Of a stretch of 61,559 bases of DNA, positions 25,022-33,702 are shown piece by piece. A program made the translations under genes and the position numbers. Origin of the DNA: Flavobacteriia bacterium (GTDB lineage Bacteria > Bacteroidota > Bacteroidia > Flavobacteriales_D > Crocinitomicaceae); assembly GCA_009924735.1 (NCBI GenBank), contig RFQZ01000012.1, positions 1 through 61,559 on the forward strand, read 5' to 3'. Position 1 is the first letter of the stretch. Each line of letters opens with the position of its first letter. Below the pieces are notes generated by a model. It had not been told where the DNA came from and made no database searches. It was given only the letters and a program-made list of their open reading frames with translations.

Positions 25022-26653
25022 ATGTCAAACGCTTTTTATCAATTGCCGAAAGCCATTAACGAACCCGTTAAGCCCTTCGGTAAGGATTCTTTAGAACGAA
25101 AAAATCTGCTTGCGCAGTATGAGAAAATGTACAACCAAGCGCCCATCGACATTCCCATGTACATCGGGAGCGAAGAGGTTAGGACACAAGATAAACGCAG
25201 AATGTCTCCCCCACATGAGCATGGAAAAACCTTGGGTCATTTCAATTATGGGGATGCAAGCCATGTGCAACGTGCGATAGAATCTGCCCTTCAAGCCAAA
25301 GCAAAATGGGCAAAACTCCCTTGGGAAGAACGCGCAGCCATATTTTTAAAAGCAGCAGATTTGTTGGCAGGACCTTTCCGCGATAAAATGAATGCCGCGA
25401 CCATGCTTGCACAATCAAAAAATGTCTTTCAAGCAGAAATTGATGCCTCTTGTGAGTTGATCGACTTCTTTCGTTTTAATGTGCAATACATGACACAGAT
25501 TTATAAGGAACAACCTGAATCTTTGCCAGGAATGTGGAATCGCTTGCAATATCGACCTTTGGAAGGGTTTGTTTTTGCCATCACCCCCTTTAACTTTACT
25601 TCCATTGCAGCCAACCTTTGTGCTGCGCCCGCAATGATGGGAAATGTTGTCGTTTGGAAACCTTCCGATACCCAAGTGTATTCCGCACAAGTGATCATGG
25701 AGCTTTTCAAAGCAGCGGGGCTGCCGGATGGTGTGATTAACATGATTACCGTAGAGGGTCCTGTGGCCGGAGACATAGTTTTCAAGCACAAAGATTTTGC
25801 AGGTTTACATTTTACAGGATCTACAGGGGTATTCAAACATCTTTGGAAAGAAATTGGAGCGAACCTGGATTCCTACCGCACCTATCCTCGAATTGTTGGA
25901 GAAACCGGAGGTAAAGATTTTATCATTGCCCACAAATCTGCTGTGCCTGCCGAAGTAGCCACCGCAATGGCGCGAGGTGCCTTTGAGTTTCAAGGACAAA
26001 AATGCTCTGCTGCCTCTCGTGCATATGTTCCTTCTAACCTTTGGGAAGAAGTTAAGAAGCACTATGTCGACCAAGTGAATTCCTTTAAAATGGGAACGCC
26101 CGCCAAAACAAGTAATTTCGTAAATGCAGTCATTGATGAAAAAGCTTTTGATAAAATTGCAGCATACATTGATTTCTGTAAATCCCAACCCGATGCAGAA
26201 ATCATCACAGGCGGGAAGTATGACAAAACGCAAGGTTATTTTATCGAACCAACAACCGTTGTGACCACCAATCCCACATTTCGGACCATGTGCGAAGAAA
26301 TTTTTGGTCCAGTATTAACCATTTACGTTTACGACGCTGAAAAATTCGAAGAAACCTTGGACATTCTGGACGCTACCTCGGATTACGCCTTAACCGGTTC
26401 CATTCTTTCACAAGATCGATATGCAATCCAATTGGCAACCGAAAAATTGGAGCACGCCGCTGGAAATTTCTACATCAACGACAAGCCTACGGGCGCTGTC
26501 GTGGGACAACAGCCTTTTGGTGGGGCAAGAGGTTCGGGAACGAACGACAAAGCAGGTGCAATGATGAACCTTTTGCGCTGGACTTCTGCACGCACCATCA
26601 AAGAAACTTTTGTCCCTCCAACAGATTATAATTATCCCTTCTTGGAAGAATAA
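25022..26653 (+). CDS. pruA: L-glutamate gamma-semialdehyde dehydrogenase
   Basis: A 543-residue NAD-dependent aldehyde dehydrogenase that oxidises 1-pyrroline-5-carboxylate/glutamate semialdehyde to glutamate, the second step of proline breakdown. The length and the start MSNAFYQLPKAINEPVKPFG fit the monofunctional eukaryote-like P5CDH type used by Bacteroidota. Seen: GFVFAITPFNFTSIAANLCA, the general-base Glu in GETGGKDF, the nucleophile Cys in FQGQKCSAASRAYVP, and EEIFGPVLTIYVYD. The proline dehydrogenase partner (prodh) is not in the window. A -7 box predicts a nine-base leader. Confidence 0.96.
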   Translation: MSNAFYQLPKAINEPVKPFGKDSLERKNLLAQYEKMYNQAPIDIPMYIGSEEVRTQDKRRMSPPHEHGKTLGHFNYGDASHVQRAIESALQAKAKWAKLPWEERAAIFLKAADLLAGPFRDKMNAATMLAQSKNVFQAEIDASCELIDFFRFNVQYMTQIYKEQPESLPGMWNRLQYRPLEGFVFAITPFNFTSIAANLCAAPAMMGNVVVWKPSDTQVYSAQVIMELFKAAGLPDGVINMITVEGPVAGDIVFKHKDFAGLHFTGSTGVFKHLWKEIGANLDSYRTYPRIVGETGGKDFIIAHKSAVPAEVATAMARGAFEFQGQKCSAASRAYVPSNLWEEVKKHYVDQVNSFKMGTPAKTSNFVNAVIDEKAFDKIAAYIDFCKSQPDAEIITGGKYDKTQGYFIEPTTVVTTNPTFRTMCEEIFGPVLTIYVYDAEKFEETLDILDATSDYALTGSILSQDRYAIQLATEKLEHAAGNFYINDKPTGAVVGQQPFGGARGSGTNDKAGAMMNLLRWTSARTIKETFVPPTDYNYPFLEE

Positions 26654-26755
26654 TTGTAACAATTTTCCTTTGAATTCTTTTACCATTGTCAGACCTTTGC
26701 TTGGGATTTCCCATTTTTCATAAGGGTCTTTCAAGAACCCTAAAATTCATTGAAA

Positions 26756-27397
26756 ATGTTAAAATTTGGCTTGGTATCCTTCCTGTTTATTATCACCATT
26801 GTACAATCCATGTTTCCCTCATCCTACACTGGAGCAGGTGAGAATGTATTCTATCATGTGAGACATACTTCGGCGATTCAAAAGAATGAAGCATACAAAA
26901 GCCATTCCTTGTCGTCCCTCCCGAATAAATTGTTGAAGTATGTACCCGATGCAGGTACCGTTATTCTCATTGATTTTCGATTGCCATCTAATAAAAAGCG
27001 ATTGTGGGTGATACAAGACCATAAAATACTTGTGAATTGCAGGGTGGCGCACGGAAAAAAATCTGGATGGGTGAAGACCACCCAATTTAGCAATCGACAT
27101 GAATCAAACATGAGCTGCATTGGCACCTTTCTAACAGGTGACGAATACCAAAGCGAACAAATCGGAAGAGCAATGTATCTTCATGGAATGGACAAAGGCG
27201 TCAATGACAATGCCTTTCAAAGAGGAATTCGTTTTCACGCATCAACATACCTTTCCGATGCTTTCTTGAGAAAAAATGGAAGGATTGGAAGAAGCCTAGG
27301 ATGTTTCACCACAGAAAAAAAATACAATGACATCATCATAGATGTTTGTAAATCCGGTACCCTAGTTCATGTAATCGCCAATACGCAAGGAAAATAA
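26756..27397 (+). CDS. murein L,D-transpeptidase catalytic-domain protein (YkuD_2)
   Basis: A 213-residue exported protein from ATG 26756 (MLKFGLVSFLFIITIVQSMF signal or anchor). The YkuD_2 pattern is clear: VILIDFRLPSNKKRLWVIQD, YLHGMDKGVNDNAFQRGIRF, HAS and GRSLGCFTTEKK, with the SxGC catalytic cysteine and the His in the preceding block. Enzymes of this group cross-link or modify peptidoglycan stem peptides, and they lie in the periplasm. It follows pruA after 100 bases with no obvious functional link and precedes the FkbM gene by 45 bases. Confidence 0.88.
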   Translation: MLKFGLVSFLFIITIVQSMFPSSYTGAGENVFYHVRHTSAIQKNEAYKSHSLSSLPNKLLKYVPDAGTVILIDFRLPSNKKRLWVIQDHKILVNCRVAHGKKSGWVKTTQFSNRHESNMSCIGTFLTGDEYQSEQIGRAMYLHGMDKGVNDNAFQRGIRFHASTYLSDAFLRKNGRIGRSLGCFTTEKKYNDIIIDVCKSGTLVHVIANTQGK

Positions 27398-27441
27398 AAG
27401 GGCATTGTATCATCTGCTTGTTTTTTTTCTATTTTTAAGCG

Positions 27442-28236
27442 ATGATTACAACACTTACAGACGGAACCAAGGTTCATTGTTTGAAAAAGCCAGAAGCGAA
27501 AATGCTCGATCACCACGTTGAGGGATATCTGCAACATGGCATCGTTATTAAAGAAAATGATGTAGTTTTTGACGTCGGTGCCAATGTGGGTGTTTTTGGC
27601 GTAAGGGTACTTCAAAAAGCGCCAAATGTACAAGTGTTTTGCTTTGAACCCATCCCCCAGATTGCGAACGTATTGTCTAAAAACGCAGAGATGCATGGGC
27701 AAGGAAAAATGACCGTCATTCAAAAAGGTGTTTCGGATAAACCCCAACAAGCTGTTTTTACCTATTTTCCTAATACCCCAGCGCTTTCCACACTTCACCC
27801 AGAACAATGGGATAACAATCCAGGGTCTTTTAAAAATGCCGTGAAAAGCACCATGAAAAATCCACCGGTTAACATGAAATGGATGAAATGGATTCCTACT
27901 TCCTTTTCTGGCATCATTGCAGCTTACCTCGTTCGCGGCAGACAAGTCATCCATTGTGAGCTCACCACCCTCTCTGATGTAATAAAAGAAAAAGGCTTAG
28001 ATAAAATCGACTTGCTCAAAATAGATTGTGAAGGGGCTGAATGGGCTGTGTTAATGGGGATTCAAGCAGAAGATTGGCATAAAATAAAAGCCTTGGTAAT
28101 TGAGGTTCACGACGTTGATGACCGCTTGAAAAATACCCAACATTTATTAGAAAAACATGGCTTCGCAAAACAAGTCATCGAGCAAGAAAGCGGATTGGAA
28201 AATTCTAAAATGTATAATTTATTCGCTACCAGATAA
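27442..28236 (+). CDS. FkbM-family methyltransferase
   Basis: A 264-residue SAM-dependent methyltransferase. Motif I is VVFDVGANVGVFGVRVL (about residues 35-51); the FkbM pattern continues with VFCFEPIPQIANVL and, near the end, KIDLLKIDCEGAEWAVLMGI. There is an insertion of about 60 residues around 110-165 before the last block. FkbM enzymes methylate sugar or lipid-linked hydroxyls; the substrate here is unknown. It shares an operon with the sterol-desaturase gene (one-base overlap, TAATG). TATTTTTA, one base off the -7 consensus, lies four bases before the ATG. Confidence 0.88.
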   Translation: MITTLTDGTKVHCLKKPEAKMLDHHVEGYLQHGIVIKENDVVFDVGANVGVFGVRVLQKAPNVQVFCFEPIPQIANVLSKNAEMHGQGKMTVIQKGVSDKPQQAVFTYFPNTPALSTLHPEQWDNNPGSFKNAVKSTMKNPPVNMKWMKWIPTSFSGIIAAYLVRGRQVIHCELTTLSDVIKEKGLDKIDLLKIDCEGAEWAVLMGIQAEDWHKIKALVIEVHDVDDRLKNTQHLLEKHGFAKQVIEQESGLENSKMYNLFATR

Positions 28237-28928
28237 TGAATGCACTAACGTTCGCCGTATATACTGTAATTCTATTGATTTCAACCAATTTAATTGGGTT
28301 AGTGTATTCCATGGTAGTGCTTTATACCCCCCTATTTAAAAAGTATCGAATTCAACAAAAACCCTATCAAAAAGGCATTTTTAAGAAAAGATTTCCCTTG
28401 TATTTTTTAAATCTCATGCTTTTGCTCCTGATCTCTGGCGTGGGAGCGTATTTTCTTTTTCCATTCATCGAAACCACATGGACCAACGGTTGGATCATTG
28501 CGCTGCAAGTCCTGATTGCTTTTGTTGTGGATGATGTTTTCTTCTACTTCTTTCACCGCTGGATTCACCAGAATAAATTTATGCTCGGAAAAATACACTC
28601 CATTCACCACCGTGCAAGCCCGCCTTTTCCATTGGAGTATTTATACAATCATCCCCTTGAATGGATGCTAGGAATGATAGGCGCTGCCTTAGGGTTTGCC
28701 GTAATCATGATTTTTATGCCCATAAACATGTTCGCATTTTTCTTATTTGGTGCCATCCGAAACCTTCACGAAATTCACATCCATTCAGACCTAAACCTGC
28801 CTTTCATCAGTCAAATTCCACTCATCTCAAAATCAAAGCACCACGACGACCATCACGCGATGCTCGAAGGAAACTATGCATCAACTTTTGCCTGGTGGGA
28901 TAAAATATTTAAGACCGAAATAAAATAA
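28236..28928 (+). CDS. sterol desaturase / fatty-acid hydroxylase superfamily protein
   Basis: A 230-residue integral membrane di-iron oxygenase. There are four or more membrane helices and the histidine clusters HRWIH (HX3H), HSIHH (HX2HH), HEIHIH and SKHHDDHH that bind the two irons. Such enzymes hydroxylate or desaturate lipids, carotenoids or sterols. Here it is flanked by an FkbM methyltransferase (one-base overlap) and a DUF2141 protein (two-base gap), suggesting a three-gene lipid-modifying unit whose product is not known. Confidence 0.92.
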   Translation: MNALTFAVYTVILLISTNLIGLVYSMVVLYTPLFKKYRIQQKPYQKGIFKKRFPLYFLNLMLLLLISGVGAYFLFPFIETTWTNGWIIALQVLIAFVVDDVFFYFFHRWIHQNKFMLGKIHSIHHRASPPFPLEYLYNHPLEWMLGMIGAALGFAVIMIFMPINMFAFFLFGAIRNLHEIHIHSDLNLPFISQIPLISKSKHHDDHHAMLEGNYASTFAWWDKIFKTEIK

Positions 28929-28930
28929 CC

Positions 28931-29356
28931 GTGAAATTGTTATTCTGTTTTTTGTTAATCCTTGGTTTTTCATCCTTTGAAAAGGAGCACAACGCGTATG
29001 ATTTAACCGTAAAAGCAACCGGGATTAAAAGTAAAAACGGGCAAATAGAATTCGCGCTATACAAAGACAACAATGTATTCGCAAAAGAAGGGAAAACCTA
29101 CAAACTCATCCGTAAATCAATCGCTGATGATGAAGTGAGCTGCACCTTCAAAGACCTGCCCGAGGGAAAATATGCAGTGTGTATTTACCACGATGCCAAC
29201 AATAACCACCTTTGTGACAAGAACTTTTTCGGCATCCCAACCGAAGCCTATGGTTTCTCCAATAACCGAAAACCCATCCTATCAATCCCTACCTTTGACG
29301 ATTGCTCAGTGCAGTTGAACGCAAACAAATCCATCTCTATCAAATTGATTTATTGA
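28931..29356 (+). CDS. DUF2141 domain protein, secreted
   Basis: A 141-residue protein starting with GTG at 28931, two bases after the preceding stop. The N-terminal stretch VKLLFCFLLILGFSSFEKEH looks like a signal peptide. DUF2141 features: LTVKATGIKSKNGQIEFALY, then FKDLPEGKYAVCIYHDANNN and LCDKNFFGIPTEAYGFSNN. These small exported beta-sandwich proteins often sit beside lipid, carotenoid or TonB genes, but their function is unknown. It ends the FkbM-desaturase operon; a 67-base gap follows. Confidence 0.88.
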   Translation: MKLLFCFLLILGFSSFEKEHNAYDLTVKATGIKSKNGQIEFALYKDNNVFAKEGKTYKLIRKSIADDEVSCTFKDLPEGKYAVCIYHDANNNHLCDKNFFGIPTEAYGFSNNRKPILSIPTFDDCSVQLNANKSISIKLIY

Positions 29357-29423
29357 GTTTTATTAACAGGTTTCTTGCGGTTGCTAATTGTTTTTTTAAC
29401 AAATTTGACCAAATTTTAATAAG

Positions 29424-30422
29424 ATGAACAACATTATAAAATCCATCACCTTTCTTTTTTGCATGGCGATCTCTGCTAACATGTTTTCGCAAAAACAAAT
29501 TGAAATCCGTAAAACCATCATCATCCAAGGCAATGACACCACCATTACAGAATCCAAAACCGAATGGGTGGACTCTGCGCTTGGAAATTCGTTCCAGTTG
29601 AGAGGATTCGAAACAGAAGGAATTCCTTCTGAAGGTAAAAAAATAGAATTAAAAGTAATGGTAGGGGATGAGAAAGACCTAACAGAGCCTAGGGATTCAA
29701 AACGTATTGTAACGATAATCCCTGATTTATTTAAAGGACAAAAATCGCCCTCCAAAAAGAACGGAGAAAAAGATGATTTCCTGAAATTTGCATCCAGTGA
29801 TTACGCCCACTACGCCGGTTTTGGCATCGGTGTAAATGGTTTTATGAATGCCAATGATAGAATTGCACTAAAAGAAGACGCACCTTTTCTGGAACTTGAT
29901 TTCGCTAAAAGTTTGAATTTCCAATTTAATGTTTTGGAAAAAAGATTCGCCATTTACCATGAATACATCGGATTAACCACAGGCATTGGCTTTCAGTGGA
30001 ACCGATATGCGTTGAAAAACAACGTCGACTTAGCCAAAAACAACGATTCAATTTTTGGAATGCCTAACACAAATCTCAATTATACTAAAAATGTAATGCG
30101 CTCCACGTATTTGCAAGTGCCATTGCTTTTAGAATTTAACTCGAACAAAGATGCCGATAAAGCTTGGCACCTCAGCGCAGGTGTTGTGGGTGGTATTCGA
30201 ATAGCCTCATCCTGGAAGACGAAATGGGAAAACAATGGAAATACACAAAAAGCAAAAACAAAGGATGACTATCATTTGAACCCATTCAGCGCAAACCTAC
30301 TGTTGCAATTGGGTTTTTCACATACAAACTTGTTTATTCAATACGGGCTGACAGAAGTTTTTGAAAAAAACAAAGGGCCTCAATTCTCGCCCGTTACAGC
30401 TGGGGTTTTTCTTAGTTTCTAA
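29424..30422 (+). CDS. outer-membrane beta-barrel protein, paralogue of the 9955-11046 barrel
   Basis: A 332-residue exported protein. A signal peptide MNNIIKSITFLFCMAISANM (cleavage near FSQ) is followed by a charged N-terminal domain (about 25-130: IEIRKTIIIQGNDTTITESK, KIELKVMVGDEKDLTEPRD) and a barrel of about 200 residues (130-332). The barrel part resembles residues 165-363 of the protein encoded at 9955-11046: EYIGLTTGIGFQWNRYALKN versus QYLGLTTGLGFGITTLNLKN, then NDSIFG versus QDSIYG. It has no TonB-like domain. PorT-like barrels are the nearest general class; function unknown. Confidence 0.78.
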   Translation: MNNIIKSITFLFCMAISANMFSQKQIEIRKTIIIQGNDTTITESKTEWVDSALGNSFQLRGFETEGIPSEGKKIELKVMVGDEKDLTEPRDSKRIVTIIPDLFKGQKSPSKKNGEKDDFLKFASSDYAHYAGFGIGVNGFMNANDRIALKEDAPFLELDFAKSLNFQFNVLEKRFAIYHEYIGLTTGIGFQWNRYALKNNVDLAKNNDSIFGMPNTNLNYTKNVMRSTYLQVPLLLEFNSNKDADKAWHLSAGVVGGIRIASSWKTKWENNGNTQKAKTKDDYHLNPFSANLLLQLGFSHTNLFIQYGLTEVFEKNKGPQFSPVTAGVFLSF

Positions 30423-30535
30423 TCCTAAGTATGAATCTTTGTCCGACTTGGGGCTGGGGACAACTTTAGCCAAAGCATCGTTTCTTTTTTATGAAGATTA
30501 TGAATGTCAGAAAAGAGATTTTGATTTCATTCCCT

Positions 30536-30543
30536 TATTTTTG
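30536..30543 (+). promoter_or_regulatory. -7 box TATTTTTG, leaderless spacing
   Basis: TATTTTTG followed by AATC and the ATG at 30548. No -33 TTTG at standard distance. Confidence 0.5.
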
Positions 30544-30547
30544 AATC

Positions 30548-31585
30548 ATGGAAGACCATGGAAGAAGAAATTTTATAAAATTAAGCGGTCTCCTCGCTGC
30601 TTCGACCGTCACTTTTCCAAGTAAAATCCTATCTACAACTGCTGATCACGTCCCGATAAAAACAATAAAACCCACAAAATTAGCCAAAGGCGATACCATT
30701 GCAATTGCCGGATTGGCTGGAGCCGTTTGGGACCAAAATTATGTTAGCCTGTTTACAAACACCCTAACGCAACTCGGTTTTAAAATCAAAGTAGGAGAAA
30801 ATGTACGCAAGAAATTTGGTTACCTCTCCGGTACAGACGAAGACCGTGCGAATGAATTAAATACCTTCTTTGAGGATTCCACCGTTAAAGGAATTTTTTG
30901 CATCAAAGGAGGGTGGGGGAGTGCCAGAATCATTGACCTCATTGATTATGAGCTGATCAAAAAAAATCCCAAGGTTTTCATGGGGTTTAGTGACATTACA
31001 TCCCTGCTAAATTCTATTTATGCCAAAACAGGATTGGTTACTTTCCATGGCCCAGTCGGATATTCTACCTGGAACGCATTCTCCATCGATGCACTGAAAA
31101 ACGTACTTTTTACCGATGTGCCAACGTCTTTTCCCACGGCGCCACTGCAGAACCAAGCCTTTCAAACCCTTAAGTCAGGTAATGCGAAAGGAGAAATGGT
31201 CGGAGGAAACCTTTCCGTAATCTGCTCAATCATCGGGTCTGGGTATTTGCCAAATTGGGAAAATAAAATTCTGTTCCTAGAAGAAACAAAGGAGGAGCCC
31301 TACAGAATAGATAGAATGCTCACCACGCTTCGACTCACCGGTGCATTTGATAAAATCAATGGAATTGTCCTAGGACAATTCACGCATTGTGAACCCGAAA
31401 ACCCGCTTACTTCCTTTTCATTGATTGAAGTGCTCAAACAACACGTAAATTGCATTGATGTCCCTGTATTTATGGGAGCGCCCATAGGACATGTAAGCTT
31501 TAAATGGACCATTCCCGTTGGACTGCCGTGCGAGATGAATGCAGATGTCGGAACCCTTAAAATGCTAGAAAGTGCCGTTTCATAA
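30548..31585 (+). CDS. S66-family LD-carboxypeptidase with Tat-like signal
   Basis: A 345-residue protein. The N-terminus reads GRRNFIKLSGLLAASTVTFP, a twin-arginine signal (RRxFIK) with a hydrophobic core, so it should be exported folded. The S66 family (LdcA/MccF) motifs are present: LAKGDTIAIAGLAG, GGWGSARIIDLIDY, nucleophile region FMGFSDITSLLN (Ser in GFSD), a downstream Glu in FLEETKEEPYRIDRML, and His in GAPIGHVSFKWTIPVG. Likely function: removal of the terminal D-alanine from murein tetrapeptides in recycling, or hydrolysis of related peptides. It stands alone. Start ATG 30548; a -7 box lies four bases upstream. Confidence 0.9.
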   Translation: MEDHGRRNFIKLSGLLAASTVTFPSKILSTTADHVPIKTIKPTKLAKGDTIAIAGLAGAVWDQNYVSLFTNTLTQLGFKIKVGENVRKKFGYLSGTDEDRANELNTFFEDSTVKGIFCIKGGWGSARIIDLIDYELIKKNPKVFMGFSDITSLLNSIYAKTGLVTFHGPVGYSTWNAFSIDALKNVLFTDVPTSFPTAPLQNQAFQTLKSGNAKGEMVGGNLSVICSIIGSGYLPNWENKILFLEETKEEPYRIDRMLTTLRLTGAFDKINGIVLGQFTHCEPENPLTSFSLIEVLKQHVNCIDVPVFMGAPIGHVSFKWTIPVGLPCEMNADVGTLKMLESAVS

Positions 31586-31604
31586 TTCCAAAAGGTCACT
31601 TTTG

Positions 31605-31612
31605 TATATTTG
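31605..31612 (+). promoter_or_regulatory. -7 box TATATTTG of the E1 gene
   Basis: A perfect TAnnTTTG match 20 bases before the ATG at 31633. Confidence 0.5.
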
Positions 31613-31632
31613 TACCCTAATTAGTTGATGCC

Positions 31633-33702
31633 ATGAATTCAGAATCTTTACAGCCAAACAAAAACACCATCCTTCAAGCCTTTGAATTGATGTGCGATGC
31701 CAAACATTTGACTGAAATTTATGAATTGAACAAAGAAATCACTTCGAAATACGTACACGCTACCTCGCGTGGTCACGAAGCCATTCAGATTGCATTGGGA
31801 CTTCAGCTCACTGAAAACGATTGGGTTTCCCCATATTACCGAGATGACAGCATTCTCTTAAGCATTGGAATGTCACCTTATGAATTAATGCTTCAAGTTT
31901 TTGCTAAAAAAGAAGATCCTTTCTCAGGCGGGAGAACTTACTATTCACACCCCTCATTGAACCTTCCCGATAAACCAAAAATCATCCACCAATCTTCTGC
32001 TACAGGCATGCAAGCCATTCCCACCACGGGAATTGCTATGGGTTTACAATACAAAGAAAAAATGGGAATGGTTGGGCCAGATGCCGTTCCGGGGGTGGTC
32101 GTTTGCTCTCTAGGGGATGCCGCTTGTACTGAAGGAGAAGTTTCTGAAGCCCTGCAAATGGCTGCCTTGAAAAAATTACCGATCCTTTACCTCGTGCAAG
32201 ACAATGGTTGGGACATCTCCGCTAATGCGGCAGAAACACGTGCCCAAGACATCACCCAATATGCAAAAGGTTTTAATGGCATTGAGGTACGGACCATTGA
32301 TGGAACCGATTTCTCCTTGTGCTATGAAACCGTGAACGAAGTTTTGCAAACCATCCGATCCGAAAGACGTCCCTTCATTATCCATGCACATGTTCCTTTA
32401 CTTGGCCATCATACCTCAGGCGTTAGGAAAGAATGGTACCGAAATGACTTAAAAGAAGCGGCTGAAAAGGACCCCTTCCCGAAACTTAAAAAGACATGTC
32501 AGAATCATGGCGTTGCCTTGGCGGATCTCATCTTGGCTGAGTCAAATTCTAAAAAACGGGTAGATTCCGATTACTTGAAAGCGTTGAATGCCGAAGATCC
32601 AGACCCAAAAAGCATACGAGATTTTATTTTTGCACCTACAGAACTTATCGAAGAACAAGGTACACGCGAACCTGCAGGGAGAAAAAAAACAGTAATGGTC
32701 GATGCTGCACTTTTTGCCGTAAGGGAATTAATGCAAAAACATCCCGAGGCAATTTTATACGGTCAAGATGTGGGAGGAAGACTCGGAGGGGTTTTTAGAG
32801 AAGCAGCAACACTTGCACAAAGCTTTGGGGATCATAGGGTTTTCAACACCCCCATTCAAGAGGCTTTCATCATCGGCTCCACCGTGGGGATGTCTGCCGT
32901 AGGACTAAAACCCATTGTTGAAGTCCAGTTTGCAGATTACATCTGGCCAGGGCTTAACCAGCTTTTTACAGAAGTATCCAGAAGTTTTTACCTGTCCAAT
33001 GGAAAATGGCCTGTAAGCTGTGTGATTCGTGTACCCATTGGTGCATATGGATCGGGTGGACCATACCACTCTTCCAGCGTTGAATCGGTTTTGGTGAATA
33101 TTCGAGGGATTAAAGTCGTCTACCCATCAACAGGAGCAGATCTCAAAGGACTCATGAAGGCCGCCTATTACGACCCAAACCCCGTTGTCATTCTTGAACA
33201 TAAAGGTTTGTATTGGTCAAAAATTCCTGGTACAGAAGGTGCAATGTCAATTGAGCCTGATGAAAATTATAGCATCCCCATTGGAAAAGCAAGGACCGTT
33301 CAATCAGCATCTGATGAAAAAGTAAGCAACGGAGAAAGCGTAGGCGTAATAACCTATGGCAGAGGAGTTTATTGGACCCTTGAAGCAGCTAAAAATTTTC
33401 CTGAAACAATTGAAATATTGGATTTACGGACCCTCAATCCTTTGGATGAAACTGCCATCTTTGAATTGGCAAGAAAACATGGCAAGGTGTTGGTCGTTAC
33501 CGAAGAATCCCAAGAATGCTCCTTTGGACTCAGCCTCATCGGACGCATTCAAAAAGCATGCTTTAGTGAATTGGATGCACCGGTTGGCTTGGTGGGTTCC
33601 GTTGATACACCTGCAATTCCACTCAACTCAGCACTCGAGGCCGAAATTTTACCAAATGCCGAAAAAGTCGCCAAAGCGTTGGATTCTTTAATGAAGTACT
33701 GA
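31633..33702 (+). CDS. 2-oxoacid (branched-chain type) dehydrogenase E1, alpha-beta fusion
   Basis: A 689-residue thiamine-diphosphate enzyme. Residues 1 to about 330 are the alpha part (YRDDSILLSIGMSPYELMLQ, and the ThDP motif GDAACTEGEVSEALQMAALK...YLVQDN). Residues about 350-689 are the beta part (AVRELMQKHPEAILYGQDVG, VFNTPIQEAFIIGSTVGMSA, and the C-terminal VEESQECSFG region). The fused form, with alpha and beta in one chain, is common in Bacteroidota. It is annotated as the E1 of branched-chain or related 2-oxoacid dehydrogenases; pyruvate as substrate cannot be excluded. The E2 and E3 partners are not in the window. Its last base overlaps the start of the next gene (TGATG). Confidence 0.93.
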   Translation: MNSESLQPNKNTILQAFELMCDAKHLTEIYELNKEITSKYVHATSRGHEAIQIALGLQLTENDWVSPYYRDDSILLSIGMSPYELMLQVFAKKEDPFSGGRTYYSHPSLNLPDKPKIIHQSSATGMQAIPTTGIAMGLQYKEKMGMVGPDAVPGVVVCSLGDAACTEGEVSEALQMAALKKLPILYLVQDNGWDISANAAETRAQDITQYAKGFNGIEVRTIDGTDFSLCYETVNEVLQTIRSERRPFIIHAHVPLLGHHTSGVRKEWYRNDLKEAAEKDPFPKLKKTCQNHGVALADLILAESNSKKRVDSDYLKALNAEDPDPKSIRDFIFAPTELIEEQGTREPAGRKKTVMVDAALFAVRELMQKHPEAILYGQDVGGRLGGVFREAATLAQSFGDHRVFNTPIQEAFIIGSTVGMSAVGLKPIVEVQFADYIWPGLNQLFTEVSRSFYLSNGKWPVSCVIRVPIGAYGSGGPYHSSSVESVLVNIRGIKVVYPSTGADLKGLMKAAYYDPNPVVILEHKGLYWSKIPGTEGAMSIEPDENYSIPIGKARTVQSASDEKVSNGESVGVITYGRGVYWTLEAAKNFPETIEILDLRTLNPLDETAIFELARKHGKVLVVTEESQECSFGLSLIGRIQKACFSELDAPVGLVGSVDTPAIPLNSALEAEILPNAEKVAKALDSLMKY

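Noticed and set aside
26722-26743. Imperfect hairpin (AGGGTCTT...AAGAACCCT) after pruA, considered as a terminator
   Set aside because: The stem has a bulge and there is no T-tract; it is too close to the next gene's start to call.
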